In this document: positions 1-6,064 of the stretch, piece by piece
Layout of the letters: the number at the start of each line of letters is the position of its first letter
Numbering within the stretch: the stretch's first letter is position 1
Assembly: GCA_014379045.1 (NCBI GenBank)
Contig: JACMMK010000381.1
Location: forward strand, 1 to 9,190
Reading direction: 5' to 3'
Source of the DNA: Burkholderiales bacterium
Lineage (GTDB): Bacteria; Pseudomonadota; Gammaproteobacteria; Burkholderiales; CAIKXV01
DNA: 9,190 nucleotides
Program-made: the position numbers and the translations under genes
The notes under the pieces: generated by a model
Database searches by the model: none
Told to the model about the DNA's origin: nothing
Seen by the model: only the letters and a program-made list of their open reading frames with translations

Positions 1-436
1 CCGCCACGGCCAGCACGAACGGCTGGGTCGCGACGAGCGTGATCGGTGCGAGGTCGGTGCGGGGGTCGAAGCCCAGGTTGCGATAGGCGACCGGAAAGAT
101 CGTCAGCGAATCGGCCGTCGTGCCCAGCGTGTAGCCATCCGGATTGGATTTCGCGAGGATCTCGAACCCCACCGACCCGCCGGCGCCCGGACGATTGTCG
201 ACCAGGATCGGCTGTCCGAGTGCCCCGGCGAGTCGTTCGGCGATCAGCCGCGAGACCAGATCGTTGACGCCGCCAGGCACGGACGGCACCAGCAGGCGGA
301 TCGGACGGCTCGGCCACGGTTGGGCTGCAACCGCGTGCGCGATCAGCGCCATCGCGAGCGCGACGGTGATGAGCATCGAGCCTCGCCAGCGCCGATATCC
401 TTCGACCTCGCTGCGACATTTCGCGATGCCCGTCAT
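1..436 (-). CDS. Bug-family TTT substrate-binding protein (C-terminus cut by window edge)
   Basis: Periplasmic solute-binding protein of the Bug/TctC family, which captures small organic acids or related compounds for tripartite tricarboxylate transporters. About 145 N-terminal residues are present out of roughly 320 expected; the rest lies beyond the left edge. Visible family motifs are VPSVPGG (residues 50-56), DNRPGAG (80-86) and NPDGYTL (98-104). A signal peptide with hydrophobic stretch LITVALAMALIAHAVA ends near AVA-AQ at about residue 38. The start at 436 is chosen because GGGAG lies 6 bases upstream and the ATG overlaps the deacetylase stop (ATGA, 433-436), implying translational coupling. 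A second ATG at 376 would give a more conventional short signal peptide. The usual PGGxSDxxAR stretch reads PGGVNDLVSR, a mild departure. The ligand cannot be inferred. Confidence 0.9.
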   Translation of the reverse strand, partial: MTGIAKCRSEVEGYRRWRGSMLITVALAMALIAHAVAAQPWPSRPIRLLVPSVPGGVNDLVSRLIAERLAGALGQPILVDNRPGAGGSVGFEILAKSNPDGYTLGTTADSLTIFPVAYRNLGFDPRTDLAPITLVATQPFVLAVA

Positions 437-1350
437 CGTGCGCTCCCTGGCAGCAGCCCCGGTAGCAAGGCGTAGCAATAGTCGGCGACCGCACCGGGAC
501 GGGTCCACCATACGTCGACTGCGCGCGCGTGCTGCAGGCAGTGCATCAGCGCGCGCCGCAGGCGGTTCAGCCGGAATGGCTGGCCCATGATGAACGGGTG
601 CACGGACACGTGCATCACCAGCGCATTCGCCGCGCACTGCCGGATCATCTCGTCGAACTGATCGACGATCATGTCGGCGAAGACCTCCGCGCTTTCGCGC
701 CGGTTGATCGCCACGCCGATATCGTTGAGTTCGATCGGATAAGGCACGGAAAGGATCGGCCCGGCGCGCGTTCGCAACCACACCGGCTGGTCGTCGATCG
801 GCCAGTCGAGCACATAGCGATAGCCCGCTTCCTTCAACAGGTCGGTCGTCAGCACCGAGGGCTGCCCCCCACCGGGGCTCATCCAGCCGGCAGGGGCTCG
901 ACCTTCGTGTTCGATGAAGGTCGCGGTGACGTCCGCGATCATTCTCGCCTCGTCGGCTTCCCACAACGCACGCCCGGCTTCGGCGTTCGTGCGGCCATGT
1001 CCGATCATCTCGTCGCCGCGCGCACGGATCGCCTCGGCAATGTCGGGCGCGTAGGCGTAGACGAGACTGTTCATGTTGTGCGCAAGTGGCAGCCCGAGTT
1101 CATCGGCGAGTGCCAGAAGCCGCCAGATGCCGATGCGCAGACCATAGTCGCGCCATCCATAGTTGCGCTGGGTTTGCGGCGCATCGGCACGTCCGGGGTC
1201 GGCCCCGTAGCCGGTCATGAATGCAAAAACCTCGACGTTCGTCGTCACGCAGAATGCGAGGCGCTTGCCCTCGGGCCAGGAAAAATCGGCGCGTTGGCGG
1301 ATCGACAGATGATCGTAGCGGCTGCTGCGTGGAATCGGCATCGTTGGCAT
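433..1350 (-). CDS. Polysaccharide deacetylase / PuuE-allantoinase-like hydrolase
   Basis: A 305-residue cytoplasmic-looking protein with no signal peptide, of the NodB-homology superfamily, in the branch that includes PuuE-type allantoinases. Landmarks are TTNVE (36-40) where classical NodB enzymes have an Asp-Asp motif, NYGWRDYG (63-70), EMIGHGRTN (114-122) with the candidate metal ligand His118, GWMSPGG (155-161), a PYPIELND segment (203-210), and HPFIMGQPFRL (251-261). These resemble the small-molecule amidohydrolase branch more than chitin or peptidoglycan deacetylases, so the substrate is more likely a small cyclic amide or ureide than a glycan; this is inference. The gene sits 95 bases after one Bug gene and overlaps the next by ATGA, suggesting one transcript. 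The start at 1350 has no strong ribosome binding site, and a second in-frame ATG lies at 1341. Confidence 0.87.
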   Translation of the reverse strand: MPTMPIPRSSRYDHLSIRQRADFSWPEGKRLAFCVTTNVEVFAFMTGYGADPGRADAPQTQRNYGWRDYGLRIGIWRLLALADELGLPLAHNMNSLVYAYAPDIAEAIRARGDEMIGHGRTNAEAGRALWEADEARMIADVTATFIEHEGRAPAGWMSPGGGQPSVLTTDLLKEAGYRYVLDWPIDDQPVWLRTRAGPILSVPYPIELNDIGVAINRRESAEVFADMIVDQFDEMIRQCAANALVMHVSVHPFIMGQPFRLNRLRRALMHCLQHARAVDVWWTRPGAVADYCYALLPGLLPGSAR

Positions 1351-1445
1351 CGGCGCAAACTTACCGCGATTGCATGATTTTCGGAAGGCGCGAGCATTGC
1401 CGGCCGGCGCGGCGGGTCAAGCGCGCGCTGTGAGCCGCGAACGAC

Positions 1446-2483
1446 TCAGTCGAGTTTCGCCCCGGTTTCATTGACCAGACGCGCGAGTTTGGACATCTCC
1501 TGCACCAGATACTTCTGGAACTGCTGCGGGGAAACGCTGACGGCGTCGGCACCGATCGTCGCCAGTGTCGTCTGCATCTCGACGCTCGCCACCGCGACGG
1601 CGATCTCGCGGTTGAGCTTCGCCACGATCGGCGCTGATATACCCGCGGGCCCGAGCACGCCGCTGTAGAGCACGAACTCGAAATCGGCGAGCCCGGCTTC
1701 GATCATCGTCGGCACGTCGGGCGCGGCCGCCACCCGCTTGGCCGAGGTGACGCCCAGCGCGACCAGCTTGCCGGCCTTCACGTTCGATACCGCGGGCGGC
1801 ATGACCGAGAAGGTGAGCTCGACCTCCCCGGCCAGCACGCGCAACGCCGCGTTTCCCTTGAAGGGCACATGCAGGAAACCGGTGCCGGTCTGTTTCTTGA
1901 ACACCTCAGTAACCAGATGCGGCAGCGTGCCGTTGCCCGGCGAGGCGTAGCTGAAGTCGTTCGGGCGTGTTCTGCCGAGTGCGATCAGTTCGCGCACGCT
2001 CTTCGCCTGAAACGTCGGCGGCACCACGAGCATCAGCGGGCTCGATGCGACCAGCGCGACGGTCGTGAAGCTCTTGACCGAGTCGTAGCCGAGCTTCGGG
2101 TACAGCGTCGCGTTGATTGCGTGCGTTGTAATGTCCTGCATCATCAATGTGTAGCCATCGGGCGCGGCCGCGGCGGTCATCCCGGACGCGATCGTCGTGC
2201 CGGCGCCCGGCCGGTTGTCGATCAACACCGGGCGGCCGAGGCTCACGGTGAGGCGCGCGCCGAGTGCGCGCGCGAGCACATCGGAGATGCCGCCCGGAGG
2301 AAACGGTACCAGCAGGCGCAACGGCTTGGTCGGAAAGTCGCCCGGCGATTCCGCGCGTTGCGCGAGCGTCGGAGCCGGCGCGTACAGAAGTGTGCCGAGT
2401 GCGAGTGCGCCGCACGCACGCCCACCCGCGCACGAGGGGAACGCGGTGATGGCTCGTGAGCCGCGAAGCAAGAAAGCGTGCAT
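1446..2483 (-). CDS. Bug-family TTT substrate-binding protein
   Basis: A complete 345-residue periplasmic binding protein of the Bug/TctC family. Motifs in order are VPFPPGGISD (59-68), DNRPGAG (89-95), APDGYTL (107-113), a HLVTEVF segment, HVPFKG, VALGVTS and PDVPTMIEAG in the C-terminal half. A signal peptide covers about residues 1-41, with a rather long N-region and likely cleavage near TLA-QR. The start at 2483 is preferred over the in-frame ATG at 2555 because GGGAGA sits 4 bases upstream and the extra 24 residues would precede the signal peptide. It is the first gene of the minus-strand cluster with the deacetylase and the second Bug protein. No TctA- or TctB-like membrane subunits are visible, as is common for orphan Bug genes. 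A perfect palindrome in its leader may carry its regulation. Confidence 0.93.
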   Translation of the reverse strand: MHAFLLRGSRAITAFPSCAGGRACGALALGTLLYAPAPTLAQRAESPGDFPTKPLRLLVPFPPGGISDVLARALGARLTVSLGRPVLIDNRPGAGTTIASGMTAAAAPDGYTLMMQDITTHAINATLYPKLGYDSVKSFTTVALVASSPLMLVVPPTFQAKSVRELIALGRTRPNDFSYASPGNGTLPHLVTEVFKKQTGTGFLHVPFKGNAALRVLAGEVELTFSVMPPAVSNVKAGKLVALGVTSAKRVAAAPDVPTMIEAGLADFEFVLYSGVLGPAGISAPIVAKLNREIAVAVASVEMQTTLATIGADAVSVSPQQFQKYLVQEMSKLARLVNETGAKLD

Positions 2484-2496
2484 GGGTTCTCCCGGG

Positions 2497-2513
2497 ATCG
2501 TTTGCCAAACGAT
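2497..2513. promoter_or_regulatory. 17-bp perfect palindrome, candidate operator
   Basis: ATCGTTTG-C-CAAACGAT is a perfect inverted repeat with 8-bp arms around one central base. It lies 14 bases upstream of the Bug start codon at 2483, inside the 135-bp region shared with the divergent cysteine hydrolase. The size and symmetry suit a dimeric repressor of the LacI or GntR type. The regulator is not in the window, so the protein that binds is unknown. An RNA hairpin in the Bug leader is the alternative reading. Confidence 0.5.
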
Positions 2514-2560
2514 TGCCTGAACGTGCAAGATTCGCGCCGGAATGCGTTGCAGCACCCCGA

Positions 2561-2586
2561 CCGGTTACGACACGTGTGCGCCGGTT
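2561..2586. promoter_or_regulatory. CCGGTT direct repeats around a CACGTG palindrome
   Basis: CCGGTT occurs at 2561-2566 and 2581-2586, exactly 20 bp apart (about two helical turns), with ACACGTGT centred between them at 2570-2577. The array lies 33-58 bases upstream of the cysteine hydrolase start, where an activator or repressor site would be expected. No convincing -35/-10 pair was found nearby. Short GC-rich repeats like these can arise by chance. Confidence 0.22.
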
Positions 2587-2618
2587 GCCACAGTTCTCGA
2601 CACTGAACGGAGATCACC

Positions 2619-3386
2619 ATGGCCGAACCGATCTGGACCCCTTTCCTGACCGAGCGCGACAAGCAGGTGTTTGAATCAAGCGGGTACGGCGCGCGCCAGG
2701 GCTTCGGCAAACGTCCGGCGATCATCGTGATCGACGTCAACTACAATTTCTGCGGCGACACGCCCGAGCCGATCCTCGAGTCGATCAAGCGCTGGCGCAA
2801 CTCGTGCGGGGCCGAAGCCTGGGACGCGGTCGCCGCCATCAAATCGCTCGTTGCCGCGGGGCGCGCGAAGGGTCTGCCGATTCTCTACTCGACGGGCGTG
2901 CGCCGCGAAGACGACTGGGACGCAGGCTCCTGGGCCTGGAAGAACACGCGCTCGGCCGAGCGGGTGCGCCCGACCGGTGTCCAGGCGGACGGCAACACCA
3001 TCGTCCCGGACATCGCGCCTGGCCCGAACGACCTCGTCGTATTCAAACAGAAGCCGAGTGCGTTCCATGGCACGCCCTTGCTGTCCTGGCTGCTGCTGCT
3101 CGGCGCAGACAGCCTGATCATGACCGGCACGACCACCAGCGGGTGCGTGCGCGCCACCGTGCTCGACGCGTTCTCGAACAATCTGCGGGTGTCGCTCGTC
3201 GAGGAGGGATGCTTCGACCGATCGCAGGCGAGCCACGCGATCAACCTGTGCGACATGCACGCCAAGTATGCGGACGTGATCAAGCTCGACGAGGCGCTTT
3301 CCTTCGTGCGCACGCTACCCGAGGGGCTGTTTCCCGACTTGCCGGGCGCCAAGCGTCAGACCGGCCCGAAGGCTGTTGCTGCTTGA
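2619..3386 (+). CDS. Cysteine hydrolase, isochorismatase/N-carbamoylsarcosine amidase-like
   Basis: A 255-residue cytoplasmic enzyme of the isochorismatase-like cysteine hydrolase superfamily, whose members cleave amides or carbamoyl groups (nicotinamidase, N-carbamoylsarcosine amidase, maleamate amidohydrolase) or, in isochorismatase itself, a vinyl ether. The triad can be placed: Asp39 in IIVIDVNYNF, Lys145 in FKQKPSAFHGT, and nucleophile Cys176 in GTTTSGCVRATVLDA. The core fold spans about residues 33-235. An N-terminal extension of about 30 residues, starting with WTPFLTERDK, is typical of the N-carbamoylsarcosine amidase-like branch. The start is supported by CGGAG 6 bases upstream. It is divergent from the Bug/deacetylase cluster and shares its control region. 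An amidase acting after a ring-opening hydrolase would make a coherent pathway, but the exact substrate is unknown. Confidence 0.9.
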   Translation: MAEPIWTPFLTERDKQVFESSGYGARQGFGKRPAIIVIDVNYNFCGDTPEPILESIKRWRNSCGAEAWDAVAAIKSLVAAGRAKGLPILYSTGVRREDDWDAGSWAWKNTRSAERVRPTGVQADGNTIVPDIAPGPNDLVVFKQKPSAFHGTPLLSWLLLLGADSLIMTGTTTSGCVRATVLDAFSNNLRVSLVEEGCFDRSQASHAINLCDMHAKYADVIKLDEALSFVRTLPEGLFPDLPGAKRQTGPKAVAA

Positions 3387-3487
3387 TCCCGTCGGTCGGT
3401 GGCATGCATCGCGCCTGCGCGCACTTCGACGCATCGATCGGCCGAGGCCACGCCGTGGAGCGGTATCCGACCTGGTCAAGTCGTGTG

Positions 3488-3507
3488 ATCGACCCACCAG
3501 GGTCGAT
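3488..3507 (+). other. Perfect 8-bp hairpin in the gap after the cysteine hydrolase
   Basis: ATCGACCC pairs perfectly with GGGTCGAT across an ACCA tetraloop. It lies 101 bases after the cysteine hydrolase stop and is followed directly by a second hairpin. There is no T-tract after it, so it is not a classical intrinsic terminator. It could still help end or protect the upstream transcript. Confidence 0.45.
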
Positions 3508-3524
3508 TGCCGTTAGGTTCGGCA
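3508..3524 (+). other. TGCCG/CGGCA hairpin abutting the previous one
   Basis: TGCCG (3508-3512) pairs with CGGCA (3520-3524) around the 7-base loop TTAGGTT. A further T-G wobble (3507/3525) is possible if the preceding hairpin opens. The TTGCCGTTA...GGCAG pattern faintly resembles the stem-loop of type I-F CRISPR repeats (CTGCC...GGCAG). The next gene has weak Csy4-like features. Only one copy is present, so this is not an array. Confidence 0.3.
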
Positions 3525-3595
3525 GCGATCAAACGGCGCGCTCGGGGTGCATGGGTCGTCGGCGCTGATCCGTGTCATTTTTCCGCGAGCCTCGC

Positions 3596-4171
3596 ATGAC
3601 CGACCATATCGATTTCCTCGTGATGCAGCCCGACTACGAACGCCAGGTGATCCGTGATCTGCTGTTCGCGGTGATGGCGTTCAACACGCATGCGCGCAGC
3701 CAGAACAGCGGCGACCTGCAGGTCAGCTTCCCGCTGTTCGACGACGTCAAGGTCGCCCGCCGTGCGCGCCTGGGGGATGCCACGACCGGCCCGGTCGTGC
3801 GCATCACCGGGCCGGCACGAAAGCTCGCGGTGTTGGCGACGCGTTATGAAATTTCCGCGCACCTGCGCGCCGGCCGCGCGTTCACGCTCGAACGCGACAG
3901 GGCGGTCGTCGACGCGAGCCTGCATGAACGTTTCGGACTGATCGATCGCCGCCACGCAGCGACGATCGCCGAAGGCGCGGTGATCGCACGCCCGGTTCCG
4001 ATCACCGGACAACCCCGCCTGGCCGAGATGGCCGGGGCGCTCGGCGCCGTGGTCGCCGACGAGGCGATCTTCGTTCAACGCACGGAACTTGCGGTGGCGC
4101 AGCGGGGCGTCATCGATCCACTGGGATTCTCCTGGCACAGCACCGTTCCGGTCGCGCGCTCGGGGTCGTGA
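3596..4171 (+). CDS. Uncharacterised protein with weak Csy4/Cas6f-like features
   Basis: A 191-residue soluble protein with no signal peptide or membrane segment. I do not recognise it with certainty. Several positions recall the type I-F CRISPR RNA endonuclease Csy4 (Cas6f), a family of similar length. These are an N-terminal DHIDF...QPDYE segment (3-15), LLFAVMAFNTH (22-32), VSFPLFD (43-49), an LGD...VRITG...LAVLA stretch (59-81), HLRAG (89-93), IFVQR (158-162), and a C-terminal GFSWHSTVPV (177-186). The Arg-rich RNA-binding helix of Csy4 is not obvious. Its active-site His would align with Ala28 or, with a gap, His32. No other cas gene or array is present. Strong third-position GC supports real coding. 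ATG 3596 is chosen; GTG 3572 is an alternative, and neither has a strong ribosome binding site. It precedes the MoaD-like gene by 69 bases. Confidence 0.5.
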   Translation: MTDHIDFLVMQPDYERQVIRDLLFAVMAFNTHARSQNSGDLQVSFPLFDDVKVARRARLGDATTGPVVRITGPARKLAVLATRYEISAHLRAGRAFTLERDRAVVDASLHERFGLIDRRHAATIAEGAVIARPVPITGQPRLAEMAGALGAVVADEAIFVQRTELAVAQRGVIDPLGFSWHSTVPVARSGS

Positions 4172-4240
4172 TCAGATAGTCGTATCGAGAAGACGCGCAG
4201 CCGCCACCTGTGGGCAATGCCACCGGAGCCCGATCCCCTC

Positions 4241-4510
4241 ATGGCCCGACTGATCTTCACGCAGCAACTGGCACGCCTCACCGAGGTCCCCGACATCGAT
4301 ACGCGGGCTCCGACACTGCGCGGCGCGCTCGAATCGGCGTTCGCTGCAAACCCTCGGCTGCGCGGCTATATTCTCGACGAGCAGGGACACCTGCGGGCGA
4401 ACGTCGCGATCTTCATCGACGGCCTGCGGGTACACGACCGCATCGGGCTCGATCAGGCGATCGGAAGCTCGAGCAGCATCTACGTGATGCAGGCGCTATC
4501 CGGAGGATGA
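4241..4510 (+). CDS. MoaD/ThiS-family ubiquitin-like protein with C-terminal Gly-Gly
   Basis: An 89-residue protein with the size and features of the beta-grasp sulfur-carrier family. It has a hydrophobic first strand (ARLIFTQQLARLT, 2-14), a helix (TLRGALESAFAANP, 25-38), then LRANVAIFIDGLRV (51-64), DQAI (71-74) and terminal strand SIYVMQALSGG (79-89). The free C-terminal Gly-Gly is the hallmark of MoaD, ThiS and ubiquitin-like proteins that are adenylated by an E1-like enzyme. No E1-like, MoaE or ThiG partner is visible, so a role in molybdopterin or thiamin synthesis is doubtful. The stop is followed after 3 bases by the Asp-box propeller gene, so the pair should be co-transcribed. ATG 4241 is chosen because homologues I recall begin MAR-hydrophobic; GGAG lies 12 bases upstream, which is long. 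ATG 4217 would add 8 residues. Confidence 0.85.
   Translation: MARLIFTQQLARLTEVPDIDTRAPTLRGALESAFAANPRLRGYILDEQGHLRANVAIFIDGLRVHDRIGLDQAIGSSSSIYVMQALSGG
4502..4506 (+). promoter_or_regulatory. Strong Shine-Dalgarno for the Asp-box gene
   Basis: GGAGG lies inside the last codons of the MoaD-like gene, 7 bases before ATG 4514. It encodes part of the Gly-Gly tail and serves as the ribosome binding site of the next gene, tying the two together. It selects ATG 4514 over the out-of-frame ATG at 4507. Confidence 0.75.
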
Positions 4511-4513
4511 TCG

Positions 4514-5610
4514 ATGTCGTCTCGCGCGTTGGTGTCGACGAAGAAAGGGTTGTTCGAGCTCGTTCGCGGGCCCGGGGGCTGGGAGGTCTCAGGCCTGAGT
4601 TTCCCGGGTGAACCGGTGACGATCGCCCTCGCCGATCCGCGTGACGGCGCGGTGTACGCGGCACTCAACCTCGGCCATTTCGGATCGAAGCTGCATCGCC
4701 GCGACCCGGGCGCGAGCGCTTTCTCCGAGGTGTCGGTGCCGGCCTACCCACCGCAACCGGAGGCGAACGCCGGTCCGTTCGCATGGAAGCTCAAGCTGGT
4801 CTGGGCGCTCGAGGCGGGGGGCGTCGACCAGCCGGGCGTGCTGTGGGCCGGGACGCTGCCCGGTGGCCTCTTTCGCTCGGGCGATCGCGGCGAGTCCTGG
4901 AACTGCAGCGTGCGCTGTGGGACCGCCCTGAACGCGCCGAGTGGTTCGGCGGCGGCTACGACGAACCGGGCATCCATTCGATCTGTGTCGACCCGCGCGC
5001 GAGCGGGCGCGTGCTCGTCGGCGTGTCGTGCGCCGGCGCCTGGGTCACGCACGACGCAGGCGGGGAGTGGCACCCGAGTTCGAGCGGCATGCGCGGCGAC
5101 TACATGCCGCCGGAGCGCGCAGAAGAGCCGAACGTGCAGGATCCGCATCGCATCGTTCAGTGTGCCTGCGCGCCCGACGTGCTCTGGTGTCAGCACCACA
5201 GCGGCATCTGGCGCTCGGTCGATGGCGGTGCACGCTGGCAGGAGATCGTCCGCGCCACGCCCGGTCTGACGTCGAACTTCGGCTTCGCCGTGGCGGTGCA
5301 TCCGCACGACCCGGACATCGCGTGGTTCGTCCCCGCGGTGGCCGATCAACAGCGTATTCCGGTCGGGGGGGCATTGAGCGTCGCCCGTACCCGGGACGGC
5401 GGTCGTTCGTTCGTGCAACTGCGGGCCGGGCTACCGCAACGTCATTGCTACGATCTGGTCTATCGCCACGGATTGGCGATCTCGGCGAATGGCGAAACGC
5501 TCGCGCTCGGCTCGACGACGGGCGGCTTGTGGTTCTCGGAGGACGGGGGCGACGCCTGGCGGGCCCTGGACGCGTCGTTCCCGCCGATCAACGCAATCGC
5601 GTTCTACTGA
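4514..5610 (+). pseudogene. Asp-box (BNR/sialidase-like) beta-propeller protein, frameshifted
   Basis: Joined across one frameshift, the product is 365 residues with five Asp-box repeats: SGDRGESW (122-129), THDAGGEW (179-186), SVDGGARW (235-242), TRDGGRSF (293-300) and SEDGGDAW (342-349). Such proteins are often annotated as exo-alpha-sialidase or WD40/YVTN/BNR-like, but sialidase catalytic residues are not evident, so enzymatic function is unproven. There is no signal peptide; it begins MSSRALVSTKKGLFEL. The frame used from 4514 is good through Trp129-Asn130 (to 4903). Sense then resumes in the -1 frame with LQRALWDRPERAEW and runs to the stop at 5608-5610. One lost base, for example AACCTG becoming AACTG at 4901-4905, explains it. 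Unrepaired, the first frame ends at 5269 after about 120 nonsense residues. Sequencing error is as likely as true decay. It is paired with the upstream MoaD-like gene. Confidence 0.8.
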
Positions 5611-5625
5611 GAATCGTTGCCGCAG

Positions 5626-5657
5626 GTGCGGGAGACCCGCGCGTCGACATCGTCGAC
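5626..5657 (+). terminator. Two tandem GC-rich hairpins after the Asp-box gene
   Basis: The first stem pairs GTGCGGG (5626-5632) with CCCGCGC (5636-5642), with one G-T wobble and a 3-base loop. The second pairs GTCGAC (5643-5648) with GTCGAC (5652-5657) around ATC. They begin 16 bases after the stop at 5610, in the gap between converging operons, where a terminator is expected. No T-tract follows, so the assignment rests on position and stem strength. Confidence 0.4.
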
Positions 5658-5713
5658 CAGTGAAAGACGCATCGGGGCCACCGCCGCGCCGTCAACAGCG
5701 CGCGGCGATGGCA

Positions 5714-5728
5714 GTCCGACGATCGGAC
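5714..5728. terminator. Hairpin between converging operons
   Basis: GTCCGA (5714-5719) and TCGGAC (5723-5728) form a perfect 6-bp stem with a CGA loop. It lies 26 bases past the minus-strand stop of the MXKDX gene at 5754 and could end that operon. No T-tract is present on either strand, so confidence is limited. Confidence 0.3.
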
Positions 5729-5753
5729 GAAGATACCGTCCGAAGCAGATGAA

Positions 5754-5966
5754 CTACTTCTTCATCATGTCGTCTTTTTTCATCGCGTCTTTCTTCATTT
5801 CGTCTTTCTTCATCATGTCGTCTTTCTTCATCATGCCGTCTTTCTTCATTTCGTCCTTCTTCATCATGCCGTCTTTCTTGTCTTGCGCGACCGCACCGGT
5901 CACCACCACGCTCGACACTGCCACCGCCATGAATGCGGACAAAACCATTGCGAAAAGCTTCTTCAT
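5754..5966 (-). CDS. Pentapeptide MXKDX repeat protein, MrpX-like, exported
   Basis: A 70-residue precursor. Residues 1-27 form a Sec signal peptide (MKKLFAMVLS, then a hydrophobic Ala/Val-rich core) ending near AVA-Q28. The mature part of about 42 residues is almost wholly repeats of the type MMKKD[D/E/G/A], with 11 Met and 16 Lys. It matches the family named pentapeptide MXKDX repeat protein. In Azospira, the comparable periplasmic peptide MrpX is reported to be oxidised by hypochlorite at its methionines and repaired by a YedY-type reductase. The molybdopterin oxidoreductase and cytochrome b directly upstream here fit that role. GGGAG lies 8 bases before ATG 5966; a longer in-frame reading back to 6380 only runs through the upstream gene's DNA in another frame. 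It lies 98 bases from the preceding gene, so it may have its own promoter. Confidence 0.9.
   Translation of the reverse strand: MKKLFAMVLSAFMAVAVSSVVVTGAVAQDKKDGMMKKDEMKKDGMMKKDDMMKKDEMKKDAMKKDDMMKK
5757..5884. repeat. Degenerate tandem repeats encoding the MXKDX region
   Basis: On the plus strand the segment is a string of TTCTTCAT, CATGTCGTC and TTTCTTCATTTCGTC-like units of 12 or 15 bases, the reverse complement of Met-Lys-Lys-Asp codons. The unit length alternates because some units encode one Met and others two. Such DNA tends to expand and contract by slippage, so repeat number probably differs between strains. Confidence 0.8.
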
Positions 5967-6000
5967 TCGTTGCTCCCTCTGATTTATGGTTGGATTGATC

Positions 6001-6026
6001 GCCTCGTAACTGCCGCGCGTCGAGGC
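6001..6026 (-). other. Inverted repeat between oxidoreductase and MXKDX genes
   Basis: GCCTCG (6001-6006) and CGAGGC (6021-6026) can pair around a 14-base loop in the 98-base gap. It could be a processing or partial termination element that lets the small MXKDX protein be made at a different level from the membrane and Mo proteins. The stem is short and the loop long, so this is tentative. Confidence 0.22.
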
Positions 6027-6064
6027 ACCGCGTTGCTGCGACGACCCCTGATCGACCTCGTCAC

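Noticed and set aside
529..1377. Long plus-strand open frame across the deacetylase
   Set aside because: It is antisense to a gene with clear family motifs. The product is rich in Arg, His and Ala with no motif or signal, a typical GC-rich shadow frame.
1351..1445. Short palindromes (GCCGGCCGGC, AGCGCGCGCT) in the gap between Bug and deacetylase genes
   Set aside because: They are short GC-only palindromes expected by chance in this composition, with no terminator features.
3404..3568. Small open frame between the cysteine hydrolase and the Csy4-like gene
   Set aside because: Its 54 codons have no ribosome binding site or recognisable motif and run through both hairpins; it is only the tail of a shadow frame.
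3575..4138. Minus-strand frame opposite the Csy4-like gene
   Set aside because: It mirrors the codon positions of the plus-strand gene and has a shadow-like Arg/His/Asp composition. The plus frame has better codon use and sits in an operon-like row.
5757..5884. CRISPR-like array suggested by the repeated TTCTTCAT units
   Set aside because: There are no unique spacers; the repeats are the coding sequence of the MXKDX protein in frame.
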